Of a stretch of DNA of 64,000 nt, positions 1 to 9,731 are shown one piece after another. Under the pieces are notes generated by a model. The model made no database searches. It was not told where the DNA came from and saw nothing but the letters and a program-made list of their open reading frames with translations. How positions within the stretch are numbered: position 1 is the first letter of the stretch; the number at the start of each line of letters is the position of its first letter. The position numbers and the translations under genes were made by a program. This stretch comes from Tumebacillus algifaecis (GTDB taxonomy: Bacteria > Bacillota > Bacilli > Tumebacillales > Tumebacillaceae). The stretch covers positions 3,457,501 through 3,521,500 of the forward strand of contig NZ_CP022657.1 in assembly GCF_002243515.1 (NCBI RefSeq). Direction: 5' to 3'.

Positions 1-517
<517 letters not shown>

Positions 518-597
518 AAGTTGAAAAAGTTTGTATCTTGACTCGCATCAGATCTCTGTAACACTCGTTTAGTTTTCAAGGATCAACAACGTTATAT

Positions 598-626
598 AGA
601 ATATCATATCGCCGCCAGCAAATCAA
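598..626 (-). promoter_or_regulatory. Candidate rRNA operon promoter
   Basis: On the minus strand TTGATT (621-626) and TATTCT (598-603) are separated by 17 bp, about 80 nt upstream of the 16S 5' end, a normal distance for an rRNA leader. The rest of the gene-free stretch 518-908 holds the leader and no convincing ORF. The hexamers are imperfect, so this is tentative. Confidence 0.35.
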
Positions 627-908
627 CTGGTAGAATGTGTGCTTCGTCCGATGTCTCATCCGCGGCGACAGGAACTATCTTATCACGCCTGCGCTCAGAC
701 ACCAATCTCAAGACTTGGACAAACGCAAACAAATCAATCCTCCTCGTTACTCCAAACAACAACACTCCTCTCATTCTCTAAAATGCACAGTATTGCTTGG
801 CGTACTCACTCACCAATCCGTCAGCCATTTTAGATCATGTCGAAATTCAAGTTCAAGGCAATCCCTCTGCCGTTACAACCTTTTTCAGCAGCACAAAATC
901 CTAACAAA

Positions 909-938
909 CAAAAGGCCCCCGCATTGCGGGAGCCTTTC
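909..938 (-). terminator. Intrinsic terminator after korB
   Basis: On the minus strand the arms AAAGGCtCCCGC and GCGGGgGCCTTT flank a short loop and are followed by a T-rich run. It lies directly past the korB stop codon. Confidence 0.8.
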
Positions 939-948
939 GAAAACAACC

Positions 949-1812
949 TTATTTGAATTGAACTGCGAGCTTTTCCCACTGTTCACGAGTGAACTTGAGA
1001 TCGTTTTTCGCGATCGCTTGCTCCGGATAGCCGCGCAGAACTTCGTCGTACGCTTGCTTGCTCGGATCATGGTAGAGGATGCCCGTTACATTTTCTTCAG
1101 CTTCCTCGATCTTGCGGATCGCAGCAAAACGGTCCGTTTTGTCATAGCTTGCATCGTCGTCTACATTGACCAGGTTGGCTTTGTAGTAGTCGTATGTGTT
1201 TACTTTATTGAAAGTAACGCACGGGGAATAGATGTTGATCAGGGAGAATCCACGGTGTTGGATCCCTTTTTCGATCAATTCGGTCAGTTGCTTCAGGTTA
1301 CCGGAGTACCCTTGTGCAACAAATCCACATCCAGCCATGATCGCCATTTGCAGCGGATGTACCGGCTCTTCGACAGCACCTTCCGGAGCGGTTTTGGTTT
1401 TCGACCCTTTATCGGAAGTCGGGGAAGTCTGACCGGTAGTCAAACCGTAGATGTGGTTGTCCATTACCAAATACGTGATGTCGATGTTACGGCGCATCGC
1501 ATGGATAAAGTGACCCATACCGATCCCATAACCGTCACCGTCGCCGCCTGCAGCAACTACGGTCAGGTCACGGTTCGCAAGTTTCACTGCCGTCGCAACC
1601 GGCAAGGAGCGACCATGCAGAGAGTGGAAACCGAAAGAACCCATGTATTGGGAAAGTTTACCAGAGCAACCGATCCCGGAAACGGTCACCATTTCCTCCG
1701 GCTCAAGACCGATGTTAACCGCTGCCTTTTGCAGAGCAGCCAGAACGGTGAAGTCACCGCAACCTGGGCACCAGTTCGGTTTTTCAGCACGGAAATCAAC
1801 GATTGTTGCCAT
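949..1812 (-). CDS. korB: 2-oxoacid:ferredoxin oxidoreductase, beta subunit (copy 1)
   Basis: 287 aa thiamine-diphosphate-binding subunit of a cytoplasmic 2-oxoacid (2-oxoglutarate type) oxidoreductase that decarboxylates the oxoacid to acyl-CoA and reduces ferredoxin. Visible features are WCPGCGDF near the start (C15, C18), a third cysteine at C49 in GIGCSGK, a fourth in YSPCVTFN, together the likely 4Fe-4S ligands, and the TPP motif GGDGDGYGIG near residue 87. It overlaps korA by one base (TAATG), so the two are translationally coupled. The KorB assignment over a pyruvate enzyme rests on the two-subunit architecture. A second copy lies at 26538-27407. Confidence 0.93.
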   Translation of the reverse strand: MATIVDFRAEKPNWCPGCGDFTVLAALQKAAVNIGLEPEEMVTVSGIGCSGKLSQYMGSFGFHSLHGRSLPVATAVKLANRDLTVVAAGGDGDGYGIGMGHFIHAMRRNIDITYLVMDNHIYGLTTGQTSPTSDKGSKTKTAPEGAVEEPVHPLQMAIMAGCGFVAQGYSGNLKQLTELIEKGIQHRGFSLINIYSPCVTFNKVNTYDYYKANLVNVDDDASYDKTDRFAAIRKIEEAEENVTGILYHDPSKQAYDEVLRGYPEQAIAKNDLKFTREQWEKLAVQFK

Positions 1813-3578
1813 TAGAGAGTCACCTCTTTCTTCAAGCTGTCCGCGAGCGCCTTCGCCTTCGCATAGATCTCGTTCACGAGGAACGGATCACCGCTGTACT
1901 TCAGGCAGGACTCAAATTTGTTGTGATCGCCGTTGATGAACTGTTTCAATTGATTCTTCAACTGACCAGTCGAGTTCATCTCAGTGACGAGAACTTTCTT
2001 GGCGTTGTTGATGTACCCTTTGATCTCTTCGGTCGGGAACGGCAGCAAGCGAGCGATGCTCAGATGACCGACGCTCACACCTTCAGCAGCCAACTCTTCA
2101 TACACTTCACGCTGCGGACCGGTCATCGAACCGAAATCAACGAGCAGCAGTTCTGCGTTTTCAGCACCGACATAAGTTGCGCCTGCAACGTCGTTGAAGT
2201 TCACCAGTTTCTTCGCACGCTTATCCATTTGCTTCACGCGCAGTTCCGGCTCTTCCATTTCCACGCCCACTTCGTCATGTTCGTTACCCATCGCAACGAA
2301 ACGGCCGTTCTTTTGTCCCGGAATCGAGCGGAAAGAAACGCCGTCTTCAGGGGTGACGTCAAAGCGCTTGAATGCGCCTTTTTCCAACTCAGCGAGCTGC
2401 TCATCAGAGATCAGCTTGCCACGGTTGATTTTGAATTTATCGAAGTCGATCGATGCGACCGTTTGTTTGTTCATACCCATGTACAGGTCGGTAGCCACGA
2501 TAACCGGGCATTGGTATTTCTCCGCCAAGTTAAACGCTTCCATCGTGAAGAAGAAGCACTCTTCCACGTTGCGCGGAGTCAGTACAATGCGCGGAATTTC
2601 ACCGTGCGAACCATACATCATCGTGTACAAATCCGATTGCTCCGTCTTGGTTGGCAGGCCGGTGGACGGGCCAGAACGTTGTACGTCGATGATGACGAGC
2701 GGCGTTTCAGAGATACCAGCCAGACCGAGCGCTTCCATCATCAGCGACAAGCCCGGGCCGGAAGTAGCAGTCATCGAGCGCACACCGGTGTAGTTAGCAC
2801 CGATCGACATCATCACCGCAGCGATTTCGTCTTCTGCCTGAACGACAGTACCGCCAACTTGCGGGAATTGCTTGATGATCTGGTACATAACTTCGGTCGC
2901 CGGAGTGATCGGGTATTGAGCGAGCAGACGGCAGCCGCCTGCGATTGCACCAAGCGATACCGCGTCGTTACCAGAGATGTAAAGGCGCTCCGATTTCAGT
3001 TCCGGACGAGCCGGCAATTCGATGGTCGCAGAGAAGTTCTCTTTTGCGAAATCGAACCCTTTTTGAATCGCAGCGATGTTGCTGTCGACAATCTCGTCGC
3101 CTTTGCCGCCAAACTTGTCAACGACAACCGAACGGAAATCGTCCGGAGTCAGGCCGATGATCGCAGCCGTCACACCCATCGAGACCATGTTTTTCATGAT
3201 CGGGGAGCCAGCTTCTTTTGCAATTTCAGTGAGCGGAACCGGACAGATGTTGACTTTATCGTTTTCCGGTACTGTTGCATCTTTGATCGCGGTGTCATAG
3301 ATCAACACGCCGCCATCGATCAGTTCGTGGAAGTTGTGGTTGATCGTCTCTTGGTCAAACGCCAACAAAATGTGGAGATCGTCGCCATGATGCCCAGTGA
3401 TTTCGGACGTGATGCGAACTTTACCGTTCGTATGACCGCCCTTGATCAAAGACATGAAGTGACGATACGTGGAAACATAATAACCGAGACGGAACAACGA
3501 CAGTGCAAAGATATCCTGAGTGGAGTCGATGCCTTCGCCTTGTGCGCCGCCTACTTTCCAGCCTAAATCTTTAATCAC
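1812..3578 (-). CDS. korA: 2-oxoacid:ferredoxin oxidoreductase, alpha subunit (gamma-alpha fusion, copy 1)
   Basis: 588 aa partner of KorB. Residues about 1-185 form the gamma (CoA/POR) domain beginning GWKVGGAQGEGIDS. Residues about 200-580 form the alpha pyrimidine-binding and transketolase-C-like part, with GGCRLLAQYPITPATE and TATSGPGLSLMMEA motifs. The start is GTG at 3578 with AGGGGTG upstream. It is first in a two-gene operon with korB and ends at the terminator at 909-938. The product likely supplies reduced ferredoxin and acyl-CoA in central metabolism. Confidence 0.93.
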   Translation of the reverse strand: MIKDLGWKVGGAQGEGIDSTQDIFALSLFRLGYYVSTYRHFMSLIKGGHTNGKVRITSEITGHHGDDLHILLAFDQETINHNFHELIDGGVLIYDTAIKDATVPENDKVNICPVPLTEIAKEAGSPIMKNMVSMGVTAAIIGLTPDDFRSVVVDKFGGKGDEIVDSNIAAIQKGFDFAKENFSATIELPARPELKSERLYISGNDAVSLGAIAGGCRLLAQYPITPATEVMYQIIKQFPQVGGTVVQAEDEIAAVMMSIGANYTGVRSMTATSGPGLSLMMEALGLAGISETPLVIIDVQRSGPSTGLPTKTEQSDLYTMMYGSHGEIPRIVLTPRNVEECFFFTMEAFNLAEKYQCPVIVATDLYMGMNKQTVASIDFDKFKINRGKLISDEQLAELEKGAFKRFDVTPEDGVSFRSIPGQKNGRFVAMGNEHDEVGVEMEEPELRVKQMDKRAKKLVNFNDVAGATYVGAENAELLLVDFGSMTGPQREVYEELAAEGVSVGHLSIARLLPFPTEEIKGYINNAKKVLVTEMNSTGQLKNQLKQFINGDHNKFESCLKYSGDPFLVNEIYAKAKALADSLKKEVTL

Positions 3579-3785
3579 GATGGTTCACCCCTGTTTATAC
3601 AAACTTTATGGATAACAACCCTGTATCAGTGAAGAGACAGCATCTGTTCCATTGTATCAACACTTTAGCAAAAATAGAATAGGCTAGTACACAAAAAAAG
3701 AGAATTTGATACTTTCGTCCATCTTTGTACTGATTAGTCACGGCGTATCATCCTAAAAATCGATCTGTATTACTGTGTTAAAAAC

Positions 3786-3820
3786 AAAAAGACCCCAGCT
3801 GCAAAGCCGAGGTCTTTTCT
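3786..3820 (-). terminator. Intrinsic terminator after the gamma-lyase gene
   Basis: Minus-strand AAAAGACC and GGTCTTTTT arms with a GC-containing loop and a T tract, immediately downstream of the stop at 3841. Confidence 0.7.
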
Positions 3821-3840
3821 AGCATTTGTTCGATCACAAG

Positions 3841-5028
3841 TTACGCCCGCAGCGCTTGATCCAGATCGGCGATGATGTCTTCCACATCTTCAATACCGAC
3901 CGACAGACGAATCAAGCCGTCTGTTACACCAGAAGCTTCTCGTTCTGCTTTCGGCATGATCGCATGTGTCATCGAAGCCGGATGTTGAATCAACGTGTGC
4001 ACATCGCCGAGCGAGACAGCAAGATGAGCCAGTTTCACACTGTTCATCAGCTTCTTACCTTTTTCGAACGATTTCACCTCGAACGACAATGTTCCACCGA
4101 AACCGCTCATTTGCTTTTTCGCCAGCTCATACTGTGGATGACTTTTCAGACCTGGGTAGTAGACCGCTTCCACTTCCGGATGCCCTTCCAAAAACTCGGC
4201 CACTTTGAGCGCATTTTCGTTGTGCTTCTCCATCCGCAGCGCCAAGGTGCGCACCCCGCGGTTCAGCAGAAACGCATCGAACGGCCCCATGATCGGCCCG
4301 ATCTCTTTCAGATCGGCAAACAGCGGCTTGATGATATTCGCATACCCGACAGCGATCCCACCGACCACGTCGCCATGACCGCCGATATATTTGGTCGCAG
4401 AGTGGATCGACACATGCGCCCCGAGGTCGATCGGACGCTGGAAGTACGGGGACATGAAGGTGTTATCGACCACCACTTTGATCTCCGTGCCTTTGGTCAA
4501 TTCTGCAATCGCTGCGATGTCGGCCATTTTCATCGTCGGATTGGCTGGCGTCTCCAAATAGATGACACGGGTGTTCGGCTTGATTGCAGCTTTTACTTTC
4601 TCAACATCGGAGGTATCCACCCAATCGATCTCCACACCGTATTTGTTTTTCAACGTCTTCTCAAACAGCGCAAACGTCGCGCCATACAGCGCATCGGCAG
4701 CCACCACATGGTCGCCCGTTTTCACCAAATGGAACATTACAGTTGAAATCGCAGCCATCCCCGAGCCGAAGCACAGACCCGCCTCCGCATTTTCCAACGC
4801 AGCGATCTTCTCCGCCAACGCATCTGTGTTCGGATTGCCCAGACGGCTGTATTTATAACCTGGATCGGTACCGCTAAAGCGCGCCGCACCTTGATCGGCA
4901 TCTTCAAACACGAACGTCGAAGTCTGATAGATCGGCATCGTATGCGATCCGGTCGTCGGGTCCACTTTATGCCCCGCATGCAAAATTCGCGTCGAATACC
5001 CCAGTTTGCTAAAATCGTGCTTTTTCAT
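3841..5028 (-). CDS. Methionine gamma-lyase-type PLP enzyme (Cys/Met metabolism family)
   Basis: 395 aa fold-type I pyridoxal-phosphate enzyme. The PLP lysine sits in SATKYIGGHGD, the YSRLGNPN phosphate-binding stretch is near residue 60, and the substrate loop reads LYGATF. Family members split methionine or homocysteine, or make cystathionine or homocysteine. Overall similarity (start HAGHKVDP, FGSGMAAIST) points to methionine gamma-lyase, but the loop cysteine typical of that enzyme (LYGCTF) is alanine here, so cystathionine gamma-lyase or O-acetylhomoserine activity remains possible. Single-gene unit with GGGGAAG before the ATG and its own terminator. A hairpin with GCCC/GGGC and CCGT/ACGG arms lies in its leader (about 5094-5121). 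Confidence 0.85.
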   Translation of the reverse strand: MKKHDFSKLGYSTRILHAGHKVDPTTGSHTMPIYQTSTFVFEDADQGAARFSGTDPGYKYSRLGNPNTDALAEKIAALENAEAGLCFGSGMAAISTVMFHLVKTGDHVVAADALYGATFALFEKTLKNKYGVEIDWVDTSDVEKVKAAIKPNTRVIYLETPANPTMKMADIAAIAELTKGTEIKVVVDNTFMSPYFQRPIDLGAHVSIHSATKYIGGHGDVVGGIAVGYANIIKPLFADLKEIGPIMGPFDAFLLNRGVRTLALRMEKHNENALKVAEFLEGHPEVEAVYYPGLKSHPQYELAKKQMSGFGGTLSFEVKSFEKGKKLMNSVKLAHLAVSLGDVHTLIQHPASMTHAIMPKAEREASGVTDGLIRLSVGIEDVEDIIADLDQALRA

Positions 5029-5173
5029 CTCGACTTCCCCTTTCGACTATTTCCTCGGAAATAACTGACACTCTTCAACAAAAATTGCCTGTTGCCCGCA
5101 TAGCCGTTTTGGACGGTGGGCAAGCTAACAAAAGTTTTAAAAACATACACTTCGAATGGAGTGACACATTGCC

Positions 5174-5887
5174 ATGCAACCACGAAGTATGGTGATGGCC
5201 GTTTTGACCGCAATCCTGTTGCTGGTTACCAGCGGCCATCCCGCAAGCGAGGCGGAACAGGCGACGCCAGCTCTTCCGGCTCCAACTCTTACTGTCGCGC
5301 AGGCAGCAAACCAAACACCGCCGCTCGTCGAGCACACCGTGCAGACGGGGGACACGCTCTATGCGCTCGCAGGACGCTACAACACGACGATCGAGCACAT
5401 CGTCAACCGCAACCCCGACGTAAACCCGGACAACTTGAAAGTCGGAGCTGTGCTTCGTGTGCCGACGAACACCGTAATAAAAGCGAAGTCTCGCGAAGAA
5501 CTGGCACAAACTGCCGATAAGATGGTTCTCTCCTCATCCGGTGAGCCGAACCTCTATAGTAGAAAGATGCCCTGCAAACTCACCGCTTACACCAACTCCT
5601 TCGCGTCGACCGGGAAGCATCCCGGCGATCCGGGCTACGGGGTCACCGCCAGCGGCCGCTTGGCCAAAGAAGGCTTGACGATCGCTATCGACCCTTCCGT
5701 CATACCGATGCACAGCGTGGTGTACATCCCGGGAATTGGCGTGCGGTATGCAGAAGACACCGGCGGCGCTGTGATCGGCAATCACATCGACGTCTTCTAC
5801 AACGATGATCACTATGCACAGACATTTGGCGTCAAAGACAACGTAACGGTCTACATCTTGGAAGAAGGGCCAAAAGGGGAGTCGTAA
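5174..5887 (+). CDS. Secreted LysM plus 3D-domain cell-wall protein
   Basis: 237 aa exported protein, YocH-like. It has an N-terminal signal peptide (about 1-28, ending near ASEAEQA). A LysM peptidoglycan-binding domain follows at about 52-97 (HTVQTGDTLYALAGRYN). The C-terminal 3D double-psi beta-barrel, about 133-228, carries the aspartates of DTGGAVIGNHIDVFYND, shared with MltA/RlpA-type wall enzymes. It probably binds and trims peptidoglycan. Transcribed alone, divergently from the gamma-lyase; its terminator overlaps the stop codon. Confidence 0.88.
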   Translation: MQPRSMVMAVLTAILLLVTSGHPASEAEQATPALPAPTLTVAQAANQTPPLVEHTVQTGDTLYALAGRYNTTIEHIVNRNPDVNPDNLKVGAVLRVPTNTVIKAKSREELAQTADKMVLSSSGEPNLYSRKMPCKLTAYTNSFASTGKHPGDPGYGVTASGRLAKEGLTIAIDPSVIPMHSVVYIPGIGVRYAEDTGGAVIGNHIDVFYNDDHYAQTFGVKDNVTVYILEEGPKGES

Positions 5888-5901
5888 AGACTCCCTTTTT
5901 C
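5872..5901 (+). terminator. Intrinsic terminator overlapping the LysM-3D stop codon
   Basis: AAAAGGGGAGTC and GACTCCCTTTTT arms around a short GTAAA loop. The stop codon TAA lies in the loop. Confidence 0.75.
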
Positions 5902-5918
5902 CCTGCCCGACTCCAGCC

Positions 5919-6704
5919 TCAACTGCTCGCCGACTGGTAATTGCGCAAGGCGGTCTTCCAAAACAGCCTCGACAGCACGAGCAGTCCCCCAGCCATCAAA
6001 AGCGAGATCAGCGCCTCGCGTCCGCTCAGCCCGCCCGTAAACGCCGCCGCTGGAAAGGTGGTCAGCACGGCGACCGGAAACAGGTACGTCAGCAGCACGC
6101 GCAGCCAACCTTTGTAGACCTGTACCGGAAAGCGCGCCGTCTCGAACAGCGAGGTAAACACCAGAGTCAAATTCTCCACTTTCACAAACCAAAACGATAA
6201 CGTCATCATCAAAAACCAAAGCGAATACAGCGTGACGACCGCGGCCAAAAAGATGACAAGGAACCAGAGCACGCTGAACAGCGACATCGCCACACCCATC
6301 TTCCAGCCCCCGTATATGATCATCCCAAAGCCGACCAGCACATCGCTGACCGGCCAGAAGACGATGTGCCGAAACGAGATGAAGAACTGGCTGTCGACCG
6401 GTTTGGTCAAAATGAAATCGAGCGTTCCTTTTCTGATATGCTGCACGATTCGTCCTATGTTCGGGCGCAGCACCATGCTCACGACGCCGCTCAGCGCGTT
6501 AAATACCCCCAGCAGCACCAGAACCTGCTCAAACGACCACCCGCCGATCTGTTCGGTCTGCAAGAAGAACACCTGCAGGGTGAGCAGCGCAAAAAACAGC
6601 CCGGACACCGTCCCCAGCACGTTGGCGAAGAAATTCGACCGGTACTCAAATTCCTCGACGACAGCGGCGCGAATGAACTCTTTCAGCAATCGAACGTATT
6701 TCAC
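5919..6704 (-). CDS. ABC-2 family export permease (subunit A)
   Basis: 261 aa integral membrane protein with about six hydrophobic segments. It resembles the COG3694-type permeases that pair with a COG4587 permease and a COG4586 ATPase; the other two lie at 7922-9717. The substrate of such exporters is undefined. The start is taken as GTG at 6704, which has GAGGAGGG at ideal spacing; an upstream in-frame GTG at 6734 has no such site. The gene is separated from the rest of the transporter by an oppositely oriented gene (6798-7868), which is unusual because the trio is normally contiguous. Confidence 0.8.
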   Translation of the reverse strand: MKYVRLLKEFIRAAVVEEFEYRSNFFANVLGTVSGLFFALLTLQVFFLQTEQIGGWSFEQVLVLLGVFNALSGVVSMVLRPNIGRIVQHIRKGTLDFILTKPVDSQFFISFRHIVFWPVSDVLVGFGMIIYGGWKMGVAMSLFSVLWFLVIFLAAVVTLYSLWFLMMTLSFWFVKVENLTLVFTSLFETARFPVQVYKGWLRVLLTYLFPVAVLTTFPAAAFTGGLSGREALISLLMAGGLLVLSRLFWKTALRNYQSASS

Positions 6705-6797
6705 GGTCGCCCTCCTCAAAAATAGCTCCCTCACAGCAGGGACATCAGAATCGCATGTGGAAATTAGCAGAATTATATCTCGATGGGGGAATCACTT

Positions 6798-7868
6798 TTG
6801 AAAACGCAGATTCCAAAACAGCGCAAGAAGCAAGCGAACACGTCTCGCCCTGCCCCAGCTTCGTCGCCCAGTCAAGTCTCGTCCCCCTTGCCTGCTTCCC
6901 GCATCACCCAGCTCCAGCAGACGATCGGCAATCGCGCCACGATGCAGCTGCTCAAATCCCGCACCGCACATCCGCCCGACCGTTCACAACCCCCGATTCA
7001 AGGCTGGTGGCTGCGCCGGAACAACGCCGTCACGTGGCAAGGAAAGACCGACCACCCGCTGGACTCGGAACAAAGCAGGTATCAAAAGACCGGGGACAAG
7101 CGCTGGAAGTACTCCTACCTGCCGTCGTTCCTGAACTCCGAGCTGGACATCTGGGAAGAGCGGCCGAAACAAGTGCCGAAAAAAAGCGGCAAAGGCAGAA
7201 CAGCAACTCCCCCCTCTACAACCACCGTTCAGTCGCCTACGCTGACCGAGCCACTCAGTGATCTGTCGTCCCGTCATGAACCGTCGACTTCCATCACCAC
7301 AACCCGCATCGAGCCGCAGCGCCCGACCAAGCCGCCGATTCAAGAACTGACCCGCAAAGAATTGAAATTCCGGGTCGAGCAGGAACTGAGTAAGAAAAAG
7401 CGGCAAAAGGAAGAAAAAGATGAGACCTATTTCACGCGGGTTCACGAAAGCCTGTTGCGCATGATCGGCAACGATTACACCATCGACGACGAAGGCAGTA
7501 CGACCTTGCTGGACTACATTAAGGAGGTCGTGAAAGAAATCTCCGACCAGACCACCACCGATGCGCCCGTCACCGTCGCCACAACCGAACGTCGGGGAAC
7601 TACACGGCCTCAGCGCACGTACGCGATCAACGACCTCGCTCGCCACGGGAATCTCACAACGGACACGCTCGCCCGCATCCAAGAGCGGATCGACGCCTAC
7701 AACAACAATGAAAGAGGCTTCCACCTGCACATCGGGGTCGGCAACGTCCCGACGATGGACGTGACGGGGACGCAGTTTGGCGGCAACGGACGCGGTGACG
7801 TGCGGCTACAATTCCTGTCCGACGGCACGCTGCGGCTTGTCGGCCACAACAACCGCTCCCTGATCTGA
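6798..7868 (+). CDS. Protein with eCIS-cargo-like LQxTIGNRA head motif, otherwise unknown
   Basis: 356 aa, no signal peptide. A basic, Pro/Ser-rich disordered head is followed by RITQLQQTIGNRATMQLLKS at about residues 34-53, the motif LQRTIGNRAVxxLL found at the head of many proteins encoded with extracellular contractile injection systems and polymorphic toxins, usually in front of a DUF4157 domain. Here no DUF4157 HExxH follows; instead there is a PPIQGWWLRRN stretch, a disordered middle, a charged coiled region (about 190-215) and a Gly/Thr-rich C-terminus. TTG at 6798 is preferred because GGGGGAA precedes it by six bases; ATG at 6783 is the alternative. It lies inside a split ABC transporter locus. 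No injection-system genes are visible. Function unknown. Confidence 0.6.
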   Translation: MKTQIPKQRKKQANTSRPAPASSPSQVSSPLPASRITQLQQTIGNRATMQLLKSRTAHPPDRSQPPIQGWWLRRNNAVTWQGKTDHPLDSEQSRYQKTGDKRWKYSYLPSFLNSELDIWEERPKQVPKKSGKGRTATPPSTTTVQSPTLTEPLSDLSSRHEPSTSITTTRIEPQRPTKPPIQELTRKELKFRVEQELSKKKRQKEEKDETYFTRVHESLLRMIGNDYTIDDEGSTTLLDYIKEVVKEISDQTTTDAPVTVATTERRGTTRPQRTYAINDLARHGNLTTDTLARIQERIDAYNNNERGFHLHIGVGNVPTMDVTGTQFGGNGRGDVRLQFLSDGTLRLVGHNNRSLI

Positions 7869-7921
7869 GCCTGTACAGGCGGTTCGCGCTCTTCAGAGCA
7901 GTGAACCGCCATTTCTTTTCC

Positions 7922-8731
7922 TCAGCCTCCCACTGCGCTGTACTTCTTCATGCCGCGGTTCCACATCCAAAAGTACAGCACGATGAACAGCACTTGCCAG
8001 AACGCCTGAACGCCAAGGCCAAACCACACGTCCCCGCCGCTTATCTTCCCGGTGATCACATCGACCGGGAATCCCATCGTCCAGTAGAACGGCAAATAGC
8101 TCGACACCTGCTGCACCCACTCCGGCAGCAGCGCATACGGCGCGATCCGCCCGGAGATGAACTGGTCGGCGAGCATGACAAGGTTAAAAATCGCCATCAT
8201 CCGCGTCGTCCAAAACGCGAGCAAGGACAGGCAAAAGCCCATCATGTAGCGGATCATCACCGCCAAGAGCACCGACGAGCAAAAGACAGCGAGGAATCCT
8301 GGCTCCAGCGGGATGCGCACCACTTCAAAAAACGGCCAGCAGAGCGCCCACGCAGCCACCATCAGCACCCCGTAAAACAGCTTGTACACCAGGTTTTCCG
8401 CAAAGCGCCAGTGAAAATACGCCGACGGACGCAACAGATAATTGGACAACGAACCGTCCCTCATGCGCTCCTCCAGCTCCCACGGTTCCCAATGTGCGGC
8501 CAGTCTGGAGACGAACAGTACCGCTAAAAAATAGAGTATAAAATCCTGCTGGCTGTAGCTGCCGATCGCACCGTTTTCCGAGATCGTCAGCCAGACGGCC
8601 AGCGTCACGAGCGGAGAGATCACAGAGCCGAGCATATAGAAAAACGTATCGCCCCGATATTCCAGCAGAATCGCCCAATGCACTTTCATCATCCGGACGT
8701 AGACGCAAAACATCCGCTGCGCCGCGCTCAC
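7922..8731 (-). CDS. ABC-2 family export permease (subunit B)
   Basis: 269 aa permease with six predicted membrane segments, COG4587-like (EERMRDGSLSNYLLRP is a recognisable loop). It starts with GTG at 8731 and overlaps the ATPase gene by four bases (GTGA), so both are translated as a unit. It is probably one half of a heterodimeric exporter with the protein at 5919-6704. Confidence 0.82.
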   Translation of the reverse strand: MSAAQRMFCVYVRMMKVHWAILLEYRGDTFFYMLGSVISPLVTLAVWLTISENGAIGSYSQQDFILYFLAVLFVSRLAAHWEPWELEERMRDGSLSNYLLRPSAYFHWRFAENLVYKLFYGVLMVAAWALCWPFFEVVRIPLEPGFLAVFCSSVLLAVMIRYMMGFCLSLLAFWTTRMMAIFNLVMLADQFISGRIAPYALLPEWVQQVSSYLPFYWTMGFPVDVITGKISGGDVWFGLGVQAFWQVLFIVLYFWMWNRGMKKYSAVGG

Positions 8732-9717
8732 GCTCTCGACCTCGCAAACGCCAGTCCGATCACATCTTCCATCGACGGATCTTCGACCGTGAAATCCTGC
8801 ACCGGCAGCTGCGCCAAAATCTGGGCCGACCGCGCCGATACATCCGCCCGCGGCAGTTTGATCGAGACTTGCAGGTTGTCGCTGTGCAGCACTTCGCCGT
8901 AGGTTTCCAACACACCCTGCGCCACCGGTTCGGACAAGACGAGCTTGGCCACTTTGTACGGAGCCAGCGTCGTCGCCAGCCGCCCCAAATCGCCGTCGAA
9001 CAGGATCTTGCCGTGGTTAATGATGATCACCCGCTTGCAGAGCGCCGTCACGTCCGCCATATAGTGCGAAGTCAGCAGGAAGGTGGCCTTGAAGCGCTCA
9101 TTGTACTGTTGGATGAACCTGCGCACCGCTTCCTGCATGTTGACATCAAGCCCGATCGTCGGCTCGTCCAAAAACACGATGTCCGGCCGATGCAATAGCG
9201 ACGCGGCCAGCTCGCATTTCATCCGCTCGCCCAGCGACAGGTTGCGCACCGGCTTTTTCAAGAGCGGCGTGAGATCGAGCAGGTCGGTCAGCTCGCCCAG
9301 GATCTCCTTGAACTGGTGATCAGGAATCTCGTAGATCGCCTGGTTGACCAGAAAGGTCTCCGAAGCGGGCAAGTCCCAGATCAGCTGCGACTTCTGCCCC
9401 ATGACGAGGGTGATGCGGCGCTTGAAGTCCGCTTTTTGCTCAAACGGGACATAGCCGCCCACTTGCACGCGGCCGCCGGACGGGTGCAGCAGCCCGGTGA
9501 GCATCTTCATCGTCGTCGTCTTGCCAGCGCCGTTCGGGCCGAGGAAGCCGACGATCTCGCCCGGCTCGATCGAGAAGGAGATGTCATCGACCGCCTCGAC
9601 CATGCGGAACTTGCGGTTGAACAGGGATCTCCACGCACCGCTGAGGCCAGCCTCACGCTCATGGACTTTGAAATGCTTGCTCAGGTGTTCGACTGTGATT
9701 CCGTTGTTCGGCTTCAT
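8728..9717 (-). CDS. ABC transporter ATP-binding protein
   Basis: 329 aa, COG4586 type. Walker A is GPNGAGKTTTMKML (about residues 59-72), the signature is LSLGERMKCELA, Walker B is IVFLDEPTIGLD, and there is a switch histidine in LLTSHY. The C-terminal 80 residues form the accessory domain usual for this family. AGGTGAGCG precedes the ATG. It energises the two ABC-2 permeases nearby. Confidence 0.9.
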   Translation of the reverse strand: MKPNNGITVEHLSKHFKVHEREAGLSGAWRSLFNRKFRMVEAVDDISFSIEPGEIVGFLGPNGAGKTTTMKMLTGLLHPSGGRVQVGGYVPFEQKADFKRRITLVMGQKSQLIWDLPASETFLVNQAIYEIPDHQFKEILGELTDLLDLTPLLKKPVRNLSLGERMKCELAASLLHRPDIVFLDEPTIGLDVNMQEAVRRFIQQYNERFKATFLLTSHYMADVTALCKRVIIINHGKILFDGDLGRLATTLAPYKVAKLVLSEPVAQGVLETYGEVLHSDNLQVSIKLPRADVSARSAQILAQLPVQDFTVEDPSMEDVIGLAFARSRA

Positions 9718-9731
9718 CGCTCACCTGCGTT

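Noticed and set aside
637-3566. Very long plus-strand ORFs opposite korB and korA (392 and 587 codons)
   Set aside because: They mirror genuine korAB on the other strand; composition is His/Arg/Phe-rich and there is no ribosome-binding site or domain.
5029-5173. SAM or T-box riboswitch before the gamma-lyase
   Set aside because: Only a small hairpin is present; the conserved cores of S-box and T-box leaders are absent.
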